DNA from: Nostoc sp. C052
GTDB taxonomy: Bacteria > Cyanobacteriota > Cyanobacteriia > Cyanobacteriales > Nostocaceae
Assembly (NCBI RefSeq): GCF_013393905.1
Contig: NZ_CP040278.1
Coordinates: forward strand, 62,001-126,000
Length of the DNA stretch: 64,000 bases
Reading direction: 5' to 3'
The first letter of the stretch is position 1. Each line of letters begins with the position of its first letter. Both the position numbers and the translations under genes were made by a program. Shown piece after piece: positions 8,729 to 17,488 of this stretch. The notes below the pieces were generated by a model. It saw nothing but the letters and a program-made list of their open reading frames with translations. It was not told where the DNA came from and did no database searches.

Positions 8729-9058
8729 ATGAGCCTATCTACTGTTTCATTGAATTTGAATAGCGAGCAGCTTGAAGTATTGGTTCAAGATGTGGGAATG
8801 GATGCAGATCAAATTTATGCAATGAACAACAACGTTTACCGTCCTCCTGTAAGCTTGCCTGCCTATACAAACGGGCACTATATCTTTTTTACTTCCGGTA
8901 GCACCGAGCAGCAGAGCCAATACATTACTGCTATTTTTGGCGAGAGTTATGCCGAAAATCCTGTAATCAAAAATCGAGGACTGACCATTTACGCAGGCCC
9001 TACTGCTCAATTTATCAGTCCAGAAAATTTAGTGAAAATCGTCGTACCAGCACCATGA
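8729..9058 (+). CDS. small phage protein, paralogue of the 8178-8549 product
   Basis: The product from the ATG at 8729 has 109 residues and is homologous in pattern to the preceding gene product (matching GHYIFF/GQYIFF and RGLTIYAG/SGITLYST segments). Its stop overlaps the ATG of the next gene (ATGA), so it is translationally coupled to the 135-residue gene and through it linked to the sheath operon. There is no SD; a strong hairpin lies immediately upstream. Function unknown. Confidence 0.6.
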   Translation: MSLSTVSLNLNSEQLEVLVQDVGMDADQIYAMNNNVYRPPVSLPAYTNGHYIFFTSGSTEQQSQYITAIFGESYAENPVIKNRGLTIYAGPTAQFISPENLVKIVVPAP

Positions 9059-9462
9059 AGTTACAAAAAGAAGTTCGCTTAAGCCACGGTTCGAGCTTGC
9101 AGATAAATTATCCCGAAGATTGGGAAGGCGAAAAAAGTGGAGATGAAGAAGATCCTCAGTTTTTCGTTTCTGCCCAGCCAAAACTTCTGACAGGAGATGA
9201 AATTCAACTTGCCGAGCAGTATCTCAAGACCATTCTCACTACTCAAAAACTAGTTCTGACTGGCTTTGTCCAAATCGATCCAGACGATCCGCTTTTGGAA
9301 GCGACACACGAAGAACTCGACAGATTGGAAACAGAAAAAAACTTTCCTGTTAGTCGTTATGCCTCTAGTGGTGGCAACTTGCCTGTACTTACAAGGGTTC
9401 TACGAATTCGGGAGCAAGGTTACGAAGGAGATAAATATTTGAGCATCAATGGCGGTAAGTAA
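9055..9462 (+). CDS. hypothetical protein upstream of tail sheath
   Basis: A 135-residue, acidic protein (EDWEGEKSGDEEDPQFF near the front, QIDPDDPLLEATHEELDRLE in the middle) with a C-terminal beta segment (LPVLTRVLRIREQGYEGD). It begins inside the stop of the preceding gene and ends 31 bases before the sheath start, so it belongs to the tail operon. In contractile phages the gene before the sheath is often a tail terminator or sheath-associated protein, but I see no motif that settles this. Confidence 0.5.
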   Translation: MKLQKEVRLSHGSSLQINYPEDWEGEKSGDEEDPQFFVSAQPKLLTGDEIQLAEQYLKTILTTQKLVLTGFVQIDPDDPLLEATHEELDRLETEKNFPVSRYASSGGNLPVLTRVLRIREQGYEGDKYLSINGGK

Positions 9463-9493
9463 TTTGGTTCTGGTAATTCAATAGGAAATATAA

Positions 9494-12400
9494 ATGGCAA
9501 CTACTTTAGAAACAACGACAATATTTGGGCCACCTTTAGGAGCAGCAGGTGTCCGAGTTCGCGAAGTTGTTGGTAGCCAACAGCTTCGACAACCGAATAT
9601 TGGCGTACTGGCTTTATTTAGCCCTTTGCAACGTGGGCCATCTGATGTCCCGGTTACGGTTACTTCTAGAGAGCAATACGATCAAATTTTTGGAGATCCC
9701 CAAGACGTTCGCTGGCATTTGTATCCCGATGGCTCTCAAATGGGCCCAGATGCCATTGATGGCTTCTTTACGATGGCAGGACAATCGGGAACTTTAATTG
9801 TTACCCGACTAGGCTTGGACGGTAAAGGTAAAAGAGCATCTTTGTCTTTGAAAAACCGTCAAGGTAGAGAAGTCTTGAGATTGTCAGCTGGGAATGAGGG
9901 GAGATGGGGAGGATATGAAGCTCATATTCCTTGGTCTACCTTAATCGTAAGTACGGCGCGAACCTTTACTATTTATGCTCCTGGGGTTGAACGCAACGAA
10001 TTTATCGGGGCAAAAATCTCTTTCTCTAGTGATACAGGTAAAGAGTACGATGTCGTATCCAATACGGCAAGCAACGATCGCGGCGAAACAATTTTCACAA
10101 TTTCATCCCAATACGATTTAATCGCTGATGGTATAGATGGGCCAGTTACTCTGAGTGGGTTAGCTTCTTACTCTTCCAAGTACACACTAGCTGGTACTGT
10201 TGCTTTTCCTCTGATGACAGCAGTAACAGGAACTGTCGCAATTAACGGGACAGTGGTAACAGGAACTGGAACTAGGTTTAGCGAGCAATTGGAAATTGGC
10301 GACAATATTTACTATCAAGGTGAAGCTAGATCGGTCGAGTCAATTTCTTCTAATACAACTTTGACGATTGGTGCTACTTTTACCAACGATGGGATTACTG
10401 GCGCTTCCCTAGAAAAAGATAATTTGATTTTGACTGGTGTCGGCACAACCTTTACCGATTTAATTCCAGGCAATACAATTTACGCTGAAGTCGATAACAA
10501 AACCTACAGTCGGAAAATTGCTAGCATCGTCAGTCCCACCCAATTACAACTAGAATCTGGCTTTCCTGTAGAAGTTTCTGCTGGTAGTCAAGCAAGTGTT
10601 GATAATTTCTGGGTTGAGGCTGTTGTTGGCAGCGAGACTAGTTACGGAACAGAATTAACTGTAGGTAGCAGTATTATTGACCCCAATCGCAGCAGCGATA
10701 GCGTTTCTGTTGTTGAAATCGATAAACCGAACCAGCGGTTCAAAATCGATCAAAAGTTTTCTAAAGACTTTACTGCTTCCCAAATTACCAAGCAAAATCA
10801 AAAGGTAAAACTTGATTTAATCCAAAAAGCTGGCACTGGTCTAAGCGTAGAAGTTGGATTAGGCTTGAAAAAACCAGAGACGCATTTTAGCTTGTTCTTG
10901 TATTTCAACGGCAAGCGAGTTATGCAAATTGCCGATGCTTCCTTAGACCCAACTGATGACGATTTTGTTGAAAGTCTGATTAACGATTCTAATATTGCTT
11001 ATCGTTCGGAAGGGAAAAATTACTACACCTGGATTGAGTGCGAAAATCTTTGGAATGGAATTTATACTACTGCTTCCACCAACGATATTCGTCCCTCGAA
11101 TGGTGCAGGTAAAACCTTGCTTGTCACAGAACGGCGAATTTATACAGTAGGTGAGTTCGATTACTCGAAGGTAATAAACGCACCTTTGTATCCCAATCCT
11201 TATAAATATGCGCGAAATTCTGTGAGAATTCGGGCTGCTGCTGCACCAGTATTGCTGGAAGGTTCAATTTCCTCAACTGGGGTTCAGGTTTTTGGTACAA
11301 ATACAAATTTCACTTCTGTCTTCCGAAAAGGGGATTATCTTTACGACCCCAACTCTGACACCATTAGACCAATTCGCCGAATCGTCGATGACGAAGAGTT
11401 AATCTTAGAAACAATGTTTGCTGTTGATTTACCAGCAGAAACCAAAGCTTCCAAAGCTGGATATTTACAAGTAGACCAAGGAGTTAATCTAACCGAACAA
11501 GCTGCTATTGGCGATCGCTTTATTGTGGCTTATCGTGAATCTTTCGTTGGTGGCTATGACGGCGACCTTGGATCTATCCTACCTTTTCACTATACAAAAT
11601 TCTTTAACGTAGACAAGGATCTTCTCGGACGAGCCATCTACGGTAAAGGTTATGGATTGGTGCGAATTATTTGTCCGGGAATTCACGACACCACAATCCA
11701 ATCTCAGGGTGGGAATTATGCTGCCCAGACCGCTTGTGAATATCGCATTGAATTTCCCCCACATATCAATTCAGTTGCAGTAGCTGAAGCGTTTATTACT
11801 TCTGAATTAGGAAAAAATAGTTTTTTCTCCGCAGCATTCCCTTCCTACGGTTATATTTCCAGTCCTTTGTCTAGGGGCAAACGTTTCATTAGTATCAACG
11901 GAGACATAGCCGGACTAGAAAGTGCAGTTGCAAGTCTGCGTGAGGGCTGGCATCACCCCGCAGCTGGGCTGGATGCTGCATTGTCGAGGATTGAACAACT
12001 ACCAATAGAAATTAGTCCTCCAGAGCAAGCAACGCTCAACAATGCAGGAATTCAGCCAATCCTCAAGCTTCTAGGTAGAACCGTTATTTATGGCGCAGAA
12101 GTGCCAGCCACAGACCCGATGTTCACCTTATTGCATGTCCGCCGGATGCAATCAAACTATGCCAGGGTTTTATTGGAAGCAATCACTTTACAGCGATCGC
12201 TATTCAAGCCAAATAGCCCTAGTTTATCTGCTGGCTTGTACATGGTCTTAAACGAGTATTTCCAATCAGAGTACCGTAAAGGAGCATTGAATAACTACTT
12301 GCCTTATTCGCAAGCTGTACAGATTAACTTCCCAACACCCAACACTGCAACAACGCAGCAAAGCAGTCGCGATACCTTGGTTGCCTTGGCTACTACAGAT

Positions 12401-12499
12401 TTGATTGCCAGCATCATTTATTGCCCAACTGGGATCTTAAAGAACTTCTTTATCAATCTTGGCCCAGATTCGGTCACTTCCTCTTTTGCCAGCTTGTAA
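9494..12499 (+). CDS. contractile tail sheath protein with inserted beta modules
   Basis: The 1001-residue product is the contractile sheath that drives the tail tube into the cell. The front reads GVRVREVVGSQQLRQPNIGV and then FSPLQRGPSDVPVTVTS with FGDP, the usual sheath N-terminus. The end (VRRMQSNYARVLLEAITLQR, then EYRKGALNNYLPYSQAVQINF) matches the conserved C-terminal subunit-linking domain. The protein is far longer than the usual 380-700 residues because three copies of a G-T-x-x-x-F...G-D-x-I-Y...V-x-S-I beta module are inserted near residues 245, 310 and 596. SD AGGAA lies 7 bases before the ATG. The tube gene follows. Confidence 0.88.
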   Translation: MATTLETTTIFGPPLGAAGVRVREVVGSQQLRQPNIGVLALFSPLQRGPSDVPVTVTSREQYDQIFGDPQDVRWHLYPDGSQMGPDAIDGFFTMAGQSGTLIVTRLGLDGKGKRASLSLKNRQGREVLRLSAGNEGRWGGYEAHIPWSTLIVSTARTFTIYAPGVERNEFIGAKISFSSDTGKEYDVVSNTASNDRGETIFTISSQYDLIADGIDGPVTLSGLASYSSKYTLAGTVAFPLMTAVTGTVAINGTVVTGTGTRFSEQLEIGDNIYYQGEARSVESISSNTTLTIGATFTNDGITGASLEKDNLILTGVGTTFTDLIPGNTIYAEVDNKTYSRKIASIVSPTQLQLESGFPVEVSAGSQASVDNFWVEAVVGSETSYGTELTVGSSIIDPNRSSDSVSVVEIDKPNQRFKIDQKFSKDFTASQITKQNQKVKLDLIQKAGTGLSVEVGLGLKKPETHFSLFLYFNGKRVMQIADASLDPTDDDFVESLINDSNIAYRSEGKNYYTWIECENLWNGIYTTASTNDIRPSNGAGKTLLVTERRIYTVGEFDYSKVINAPLYPNPYKYARNSVRIRAAAAPVLLEGSISSTGVQVFGTNTNFTSVFRKGDYLYDPNSDTIRPIRRIVDDEELILETMFAVDLPAETKASKAGYLQVDQGVNLTEQAAIGDRFIVAYRESFVGGYDGDLGSILPFHYTKFFNVDKDLLGRAIYGKGYGLVRIICPGIHDTTIQSQGGNYAAQTACEYRIEFPPHINSVAVAEAFITSELGKNSFFSAAFPSYGYISSPLSRGKRFISINGDIAGLESAVASLREGWHHPAAGLDAALSRIEQLPIEISPPEQATLNNAGIQPILKLLGRTVIYGAEVPATDPMFTLLHVRRMQSNYARVLLEAITLQRSLFKPNSPSLSAGLYMVLNEYFQSEYRKGALNNYLPYSQAVQINFPTPNTATTQQSSRDTLVALATTDLIASIIYCPTGILKNFFINLGPDSVTSSFASL

Positions 12500-12503
12500 A
12501 CCT

Positions 12504-12535
12504 TGTTGCCATAGTTTTTAAAAGCTATGGTAACG
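12504..12535 (+). other. hairpin between sheath and tube genes
   Basis: GTTGCCATAG and CTATGGTAAC are near-perfect complements around an A/T loop, with no T-run after them. This could be a partial terminator or processing site that sets the different amounts of sheath and tube message. Confidence 0.4.
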
Positions 12536-12559
12536 CATTAATTTAAACTAGTTAGAACA

Positions 12560-13087
12560 ATGCGTAAAGCAACTTTATCGAAAAACCCTGCACTTCAGAA
12601 TAAGCAAAGTTTTATTGTCCAAGGGATGGAGGATTTGTCAGTTAACGTTGTCACCAGAGACAACATTGAAATTAGTATCGAAACGGCAGATCGTCCAGAT
12701 GGTACTAAAATTCCAATTGGTCGAACTAATCCTGGAGAATTTACTATCAGCATCGATTTAGCAGATAGAGCAACTCGCATAGCTTACGAAGCTTGGGCTG
12801 CTGAATGCATAGATGAACCATCAAATGGAATTGGCATATTTGGGGGAATTAAAGAAACTTACAAGCGTGGCGCTATTCTGGTTTATCACCGTTTATATCA
12901 TACTAGTAAGAGCGAAGATGCGCCTATTATGTATTCTTTGGAAGGCTGTTTTATTACTAGTAAAACATTACCCGATTTTCAAATGGATGGGAATGAAACT
13001 TCTATGATGGAGTTCAATATTTCTTACGATGATGCTAAGAATTTAGCCTCTGATACCTTTCCAACTTGGTATCAATCTGGAGGATAA
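12560..13087 (+). CDS. tail tube protein
   Basis: The 175-residue product follows the sheath gene, the fixed order for contractile tails. It is beta-rich with an N-terminal NPALQNKQSFIVQGMEDLSV and a central SIDLADRATRIAYEAW helix, closing in MEFNISYDD, consistent with the T4 gp19-type tube fold. It would stack as hexameric rings inside the sheath. The call rests mainly on order, size and strand pattern. The start codon has only a weak SD (TTAGAACA). A strong terminator follows 33 bases after the stop, ending this operon. Confidence 0.72.
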   Translation: MRKATLSKNPALQNKQSFIVQGMEDLSVNVVTRDNIEISIETADRPDGTKIPIGRTNPGEFTISIDLADRATRIAYEAWAAECIDEPSNGIGIFGGIKETYKRGAILVYHRLYHTSKSEDAPIMYSLEGCFITSKTLPDFQMDGNETSMMEFNISYDDAKNLASDTFPTWYQSGG

Positions 13088-13119
13088 ATTGTTATTCAAC
13101 TAATAAAATAGAAACGAAA

Positions 13120-13156
13120 AATGGCGAGTAATTTTACTCGCCATTGTTATTTTTTG
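13120..13156. terminator. intrinsic terminator after the tail tube gene
   Basis: AATGGCGAGTAA and TTACTCGCCATT form a 10-12 bp stem, followed on the plus strand by TGTTATTTTTTG. It closes the sheath-tube operon and could also act on the convergent minus-strand gene. Confidence 0.75.
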
Positions 13157-13193
13157 TTGATATATAAAGACTTCAGGGTATACTACTAATATT

Positions 13194-13814
13194 TTATAAA
13201 GCTGACGTTGCAACTTTTTTTGTTTTGATTACAGGATTTTTCTTTGGTTTAGGTTTTTGCTTTTTTGACTTAGGTTTGTCTGCTTTATAAATGGGATTTA
13301 TGCTTTCTACTAATAGTTTGCCATCAACTAATTTACAGGAAATGTCACAAAAATAATTAGGTATTGTCTCTGGCATTTCTCCGTAAAGAGTAATCTGAAA
13401 AGGCTTAAAAATATATTTTTCTCTTCTTTCCTTGGTAATTGGGATATTTCTGCCAACCGTAACGCGACAAGATTTGCCAGCAAAATCCCAAACGCGAACA
13501 ATCCCTCGTACCGAAAAAGTGTTGACGAACGATTCTGCCATCTCAACACCGACTACGCAAAACTTATAGAAAGGTGCTTCTGAAGAATTTCGTACATAAA
13601 CCGATAGACGGTTAATTTGCGTTAAATCTATTTCTGGGTGCTTTCGCAACCAAGTATTTAATTGTCCGTGGATATTGGCGGGAAAAACATTCCCATTAAA
13701 TTCTAAATTTCCGGTTAGGGGATTCTCGGCGCTAGGGAAATATTTTGCACTGATCATGCCAAGACAGCGAAATTGGATCTTAGAAGGTGGGGTGGGGATT
13801 GGCAAAGTAGACAT
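13194..13814 (-). CDS. conserved-looking protein with basic C-terminal tail
   Basis: A 206-residue product. The front half is a beta-rich domain (KIQFRCLGMISAKYFPS, FSVRGIVRVWDFAGKSCRVTVGRN, FKPFQITLYGEMPE), reminiscent of an OB-type fold and of a protein I recall from cyanobacteria, but I cannot name the family. The last 35 residues are a lysine/proline tail (KPKSKKQKPKPKKNP) typical of nucleic-acid-binding extensions. It sits alone on the minus strand between two terminator regions, so it may be a cargo gene. Function unknown. Confidence 0.5.
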   Translation of the reverse strand: MSTLPIPTPPSKIQFRCLGMISAKYFPSAENPLTGNLEFNGNVFPANIHGQLNTWLRKHPEIDLTQINRLSVYVRNSSEAPFYKFCVVGVEMAESFVNTFSVRGIVRVWDFAGKSCRVTVGRNIPITKERREKYIFKPFQITLYGEMPETIPNYFCDISCKLVDGKLLVESINPIYKADKPKSKKQKPKPKKNPVIKTKKVATSAL

Positions 13815-13914
13815 AATTACGAGCTATAAATTGAAAAGTGGCTTCTTCACTAATACATTAGCAAATAGGCCACAGGTGATTTACAGGTAGGGAAAGATAA
13901 AGCCAGCCTCTCTT

Positions 13915-14190
13915 CTACCTAGCAGTAGGAGAAACGATTGAAGCAGGTGTTGCAGAGTGCGCTCTTTGGATCGCAGATTTGAGAATACCTTGAATTTTTT
14001 CTACTCCTTGGGTAACAGCTTCATCTACTTCGCCACTGCTATTTTTGGGAAACAAATTATCAATTTTGCTATTCAAAGTTTGAAAAGTAGCATCATCCGT
14101 AGGACTGGACTCTAAGGCTTGGTTAATAATTCCAAGCGCCTCTTCTAATAGTTCGCTTGATTCATTCAAAGACGAAACAGATATAGTCAT
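13915..14190 (-). CDS. small helical hypothetical protein
   Basis: A 91-residue, mainly helical and acidic protein (SSELLEEALGIINQALESS, DEAVTQGVEKIQGILKSAIQ). An AGGAA SD lies 6 bases before the ATG. It lies 77 bases downstream of the J-like baseplate gene on the same strand and probably shares its transcript. No domain recognised; a small assembly or chaperone-type protein is one possibility. Confidence 0.55.
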   Translation of the reverse strand: MTISVSSLNESSELLEEALGIINQALESSPTDDATFQTLNSKIDNLFPKNSSGEVDEAVTQGVEKIQGILKSAIQRAHSATPASIVSPTAR

Positions 14191-14267
14191 GTCTAGTTCC
14201 TTTTTTTTTGTTCAGATTCAGACAGAAGTATCTTATAACATAACCCTTGAAAAAGTCATCTTGCCCT

Positions 14268-15452
14268 TTATCGATGCCAAACGAATTCTACACTTTCTTG
14301 AATTTCGCATAGTTGCCAAGGCTGAATTGTAATTTCAGACAAATTTTGATCTGTATTTGCATGTTTTAATTTCAGACTGGGGACAGCGTAAATACTTTCT
14401 GGTTGGTTTTCTAGAGCTGTGGCAACTGTTGCTGCAAAATTGCGATCGCCCCAATTGCCAAATGGGGGATTTACCAGACTTTGAATTGCTGTTGCAGCAA
14501 TTTCAAAAGCTTGCAGATTGCTCAGAGCCGGGATGATCCGCACGTCGATTATTCCATCAATTGGCACAATCTCTGCTGCAATCACATCCAATCGAGTCCC
14601 GACCATTGTTCTTTCTAGCAAAGTGCTTTTAATAAATGGTGCAATTTCCGGAGGATATACGGCAATCGTGATTAAATCTGTATAATAATCGCCGCTAGGG
14701 TAATAAACTCCTGGAATAATATTTACCTTTTCTGCTCCTAGATTCAGTGCGGTAACATAATAGTCGCGAGCCGTTACACAACGCAAGCCAATTTGCATTT
14801 GCTGTCTAGCTCGCAGCATCGCTTCTGAGAGTTTTTCCTGGTCGCGTCCTGCATACAAAACAGTTGTATTGGAAACAGATTCTACAAAACTCAGCATTCG
14901 CGGTAAAACTGTAAAATCCCCAGGATTAATATCAATATCCAATTTGCCTTGGATATTTAATCTAGCTGGCACAGAAACAGACAAATCTTCACCATTGATT
15001 TCAACTGTTGCCGTAGTTATTGCATAAACATCCTCTAAGCGATCGTTGCCAACTTCTGTCCCTAAAGGTATAGTTACGCCAATATTCGAGGTGTAAGCAT
15101 CATAGCTACGACGAAATACTAATTCAATAATTGGATATTCTTCTGCTGCTAATGAGATGCCCAGCATCCGAAAGTTTTCTAGCCAAACTCGATTAGGAAT
15201 TAAATTCATCTGATGGGCATTCACGCCCAAAAGGTGAACCAGCATTCCCGCCAACTGCCCGTGTCCAGACAAAGGATTGCGACTAGAAAAAGGCGAACCT
15301 ACACCTTCAGCCAAAGGTTGTGCCAATCGATCCATAATTGCCGCATAAACCTTGCCGTCATCAAAGCTATAAAGTTGCGGAGATTTTAAAATACTTGGTT
15401 CTTTTGAGAGAACTTCTTGAAGTTCGTAATGCCAACCGTAAGGAATAGACAT
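14268..15452 (-). CDS. baseplate J / gp47-like wedge protein
   Basis: The 394-residue product fits the P2 gpJ family, which forms the baseplate wedge arm. The front shows LAGMLVHLLGVNAHQMNLIP and ENFRMLGISL, then a beta region (FRRSYDAYTSNIGVTIPLGT). The diagnostic part is the central REARQ/VT segment, here LSEAMLRARQQMQ...CVTARDYYVTALNLG with the beta-rich continuation VNIIPGVYYPSGDYY and the C-terminal LVNPP/NWGDRNFAATVATALE. The start codon has no SD; a hairpin sits 7 bases upstream on the minus strand. Confidence 0.8.
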   Translation of the reverse strand: MSIPYGWHYELQEVLSKEPSILKSPQLYSFDDGKVYAAIMDRLAQPLAEGVGSPFSSRNPLSGHGQLAGMLVHLLGVNAHQMNLIPNRVWLENFRMLGISLAAEEYPIIELVFRRSYDAYTSNIGVTIPLGTEVGNDRLEDVYAITTATVEINGEDLSVSVPARLNIQGKLDIDINPGDFTVLPRMLSFVESVSNTTVLYAGRDQEKLSEAMLRARQQMQIGLRCVTARDYYVTALNLGAEKVNIIPGVYYPSGDYYTDLITIAVYPPEIAPFIKSTLLERTMVGTRLDVIAAEIVPIDGIIDVRIIPALSNLQAFEIAATAIQSLVNPPFGNWGDRNFAATVATALENQPESIYAVPSLKLKHANTDQNLSEITIQPWQLCEIQESVEFVWHR

Positions 15453-15459
15453 GAGACTA

Positions 15460-15483
15460 AGAAGCCTGAAGGTACAGGCTTCT
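15460..15483. terminator. 9-bp hairpin just before the baseplate J start
   Basis: AGAAGCCTG-AAGGTA-CAGGCTTCT. On the minus strand it precedes the baseplate J ATG by 7 bases and has no long T-run. The arm CAGGCTTCTTAG recurs at 55598-55609 in front of another SD-less gene. Confidence 0.45.
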
Positions 15484-15540
15484 AAAAATAAATAGAGTAT
15501 CTCCTGAAAATATCAAAGCTACTTCTATTATGTCAACTTG

Positions 15541-15777
15541 CTATTTTAGCGTAATGAAAGAAGCCAATATTCCAATTGTGGCATTATTGAAAGCAATCAC
15601 TTCTCGGCATCGTTGTTCTCCGATGAATAGCTTGTGTTTTAAGCAAAAATTTAAGGTGTTTTCCCATCTGAGATTTAACTCTTTCCAGTACAAGATTTCT
15701 TGCAAGATATCAGTACTGGACATTTGGGCTATTCTTCTGTTCAACCTTTCTATATCAACCATTCGCTTAATTAGCAA
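15541..15777 (-). CDS. small helical hypothetical protein
   Basis: A frame of up to 78 codons from a TTG at 15777 (AGAAG upstream) or an ATG at 15762, with a strongly helical product (DIERLNRRIAQMSSTDILQE, YWKELNLRWENTLNFCLKHK). It is on the same strand and just upstream of baseplate J. An opposite-strand frame of 93 codons overlaps it; the minus-strand product has the more protein-like composition. Function unknown. Confidence 0.4.
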   Translation of the reverse strand: MLIKRMVDIERLNRRIAQMSSTDILQEILYWKELNLRWENTLNFCLKHKLFIGEQRCREVIAFNNATIGILASFITLK

Positions 15778-15829
15778 AAGTTCTTCTACTATATATTATG
15801 CAAAAACCTGAAAAACACAAATCAAGACA

Positions 15830-16855
15830 ATGGACATCAATTATCAAGATATTGAATTAGGAGCATTAGGTCAAAAGCTACCGATTGGGATTTGGACACC
15901 ACAAGGACAAAGATTACAAGAATTTTTTATTAGACGGTATGTCGGTAAATACGATGTGGCTTTGGGAGAACTAGAGGATATGTACTCAGAACACCCAGAC
16001 AAACATACCAAAATCCTCAATCAATTTCTTCCTCAAGTAATCGAAACCATTGGTGGGTATGAAATGCTCGATTTAGCAATATTGCTAACCGAACGCAATT
16101 TACCCAAGTTAATCGAATCGATGTATTTGGCTGATGTCTTGTACTTAATCTTACGAATCCGTTTGCTCGCTCAAGGAAAAGATATTCCTCTTTCTGGCAA
16201 ATGCCCTTGTCCGGAGGAAGCAGAAATTCAAGGGGGGAAAAATACAGCCCCCCACGACTTGAATACGATGAATATCCGAATTCTTCCCGACAACGAACCG
16301 CGACCAATTTACACTATTCCTCTGCAACAGAGCATTGAATTTGCCAACGAAGCGATCGCCCAAATTCAACTTGAGCCATTGCGATTCGGTCATTTACTAA
16401 ATCTTAGAGATGAATCTCTACCACTTGATATTCATTTACTGCAATTATCCTCATCTCCTTGCTTGTCAGCCCAACTGTATCGTCAGCTATGCCCAGATGA
16501 CATCGATAATTTGCGGAATTCCGTAAAGAAGATCAACTTTGGCCCAGAAAAGAGCATCTTCATGGATTGTCCGATGTGTGGTTACGATTGGTTGATTCCC
16601 TTGGAACACGGACAAGGGTATGAAGACTTTTATATTAATTTGATGAAAGCTCCTAGAGAATCAGATGAGGTAGGAGCCACTAGCTCGTATTTTAATAGAA
16701 TCTCGAAATTTCTCTGTTTTGGCGATCAAGCACCTTGTAGTAGTTTAAAGGAAGTTTTAGAGTTAACTTCTGGTGAACGAGATTGGTGGGTGAAAGACTT
16801 GTCAGAAACTTATGAACGTCAGCAGAAAGAAATGGAAAAATCGCGCAAAAAATAA
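15830..16855 (+). CDS. tail/baseplate assembly protein, T4 gp26-like, with CxC and CxxC
   Basis: The 341-residue product resembles the family of T4 baseplate-hub assembly proteins: a helical segment YLADVLYLILRIRLLAQGKD leads into a cysteine pair (Cys125, Cys127 in GKCPCPEE), a DLNTMNIRI strand follows, and a second pair (Cys247, Cys250) lies in MDCPMCGYDW. The four cysteines probably bind one zinc. The C-terminus is a charged helix. In this family the protein helps assemble the hub or acts as a tail chaperone. It stands as a single plus-strand gene with its own terminator directly after the stop. Confidence 0.5.
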   Translation: MDINYQDIELGALGQKLPIGIWTPQGQRLQEFFIRRYVGKYDVALGELEDMYSEHPDKHTKILNQFLPQVIETIGGYEMLDLAILLTERNLPKLIESMYLADVLYLILRIRLLAQGKDIPLSGKCPCPEEAEIQGGKNTAPHDLNTMNIRILPDNEPRPIYTIPLQQSIEFANEAIAQIQLEPLRFGHLLNLRDESLPLDIHLLQLSSSPCLSAQLYRQLCPDDIDNLRNSVKKINFGPEKSIFMDCPMCGYDWLIPLEHGQGYEDFYINLMKAPRESDEVGATSSYFNRISKFLCFGDQAPCSSLKEVLELTSGERDWWVKDLSETYERQQKEMEKSRKK

Positions 16856-16884
16856 AGCTGGTTATTATAAATAACCAGCTTTGT
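16855..16884 (+). terminator. intrinsic terminator after the gp26-like gene
   Basis: AAGCTGGTTATT-ATA-AATAACCAGCTT is a 12-bp perfect stem that starts in the stop codon region and is followed by TGTTGTG. It closes the single plus-strand gene before the minus-strand accessory block. Confidence 0.6.
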
Positions 16885-16911
16885 TGTGAATAAGCCAAAC
16901 TTATCTTAGCT

Positions 16912-17409
16912 TTAATGGCAGATTTCTGTATGCTTTTTTAAAATATTGAATCTAATTGCATCAATTAGTTTTTCTGCTTCGTTGTATGCAGATTCAAAGT
17001 GACCACGGGGTTTTGTTATTTCCTTCTCCTGAAATAGAATAAACACATTAGGATCGTCGGTGGCAGTGCAGCCATATCCAACAAAACCCATTACTAGATG
17101 GTATGTAGCGAGTTGATTAATTTCGTAAAGCTCCTCTACGGAAAACTTGTCACCCCAGGCTTGATTGCATTTATCAACAATTTGTTGCGTCAAGGTAATT
17201 GGCAAGAAGTCTTCAATATCAGATATTTCAAATTCTCGTAGTAAAGCATCAAATGTTTCTGATATTTCTTGTTGGCAATAATAACGTTGCCTCACTTTCT
17301 GCACTTCTGCTTCGGTAATCCAGTCGTCAGAGGCTATATTTTCCCAACTACACCAGAATGCTTCTATTAATAGAGATACCGACAAATCAACAATCATTGT
17401 GCTTGACAT
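16912..17409 (-). CDS. hypothetical accessory protein
   Basis: A 165-residue, acidic, mainly helical protein (WSWENIASDDWITEAEVQKV-like front; EISDIEDFLPITLTQQIVDK in the middle). A strong SD (GGAGAATTAAAATG) marks the start at 17409. It lies downstream of the tandem pair of 320-residue proteins on the same strand, separated by a hairpin. No family recognised. Composition and SD resemble the other accessory genes here rather than the structural genes. Confidence 0.55.
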   Translation of the reverse strand: MSSTMIVDLSVSLLIEAFWCSWENIASDDWITEAEVQKVRQRYYCQQEISETFDALLREFEISDIEDFLPITLTQQIVDKCNQAWGDKFSVEELYEINQLATYHLVMGFVGYGCTATDDPNVFILFQEKEITKPRGHFESAYNEAEKLIDAIRFNILKKHTEICH

Positions 17410-17448
17410 TTTAATTCTCCATTTTCGTACTCCTATTGTAACAAATAT

Positions 17449-17473
17449 AGCTAATACTTATTAGGTATTAGCT
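17449..17473 (-). terminator. hairpin with AGCTAATAC arms after the first tandem paralogue
   Basis: AGCTAATAC-TTATTAG-GTATTAGCT. The arms are the same 9-mers as in the terminator at 18554-18578 after the second paralogue, which shows that gene and terminator were duplicated together. This copy lacks the flanking T-run. Confidence 0.55.
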
Positions 17474-17488
17474 GTTGTAGATGGGTTA

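Noticed and set aside
15530..15811. Plus-strand frame of 93 codons opposite the small helical minus-strand gene
   Set aside because: Product is rich in Ser/Cys/Phe with no regular pattern and has no SD; the minus-strand frame fits better.
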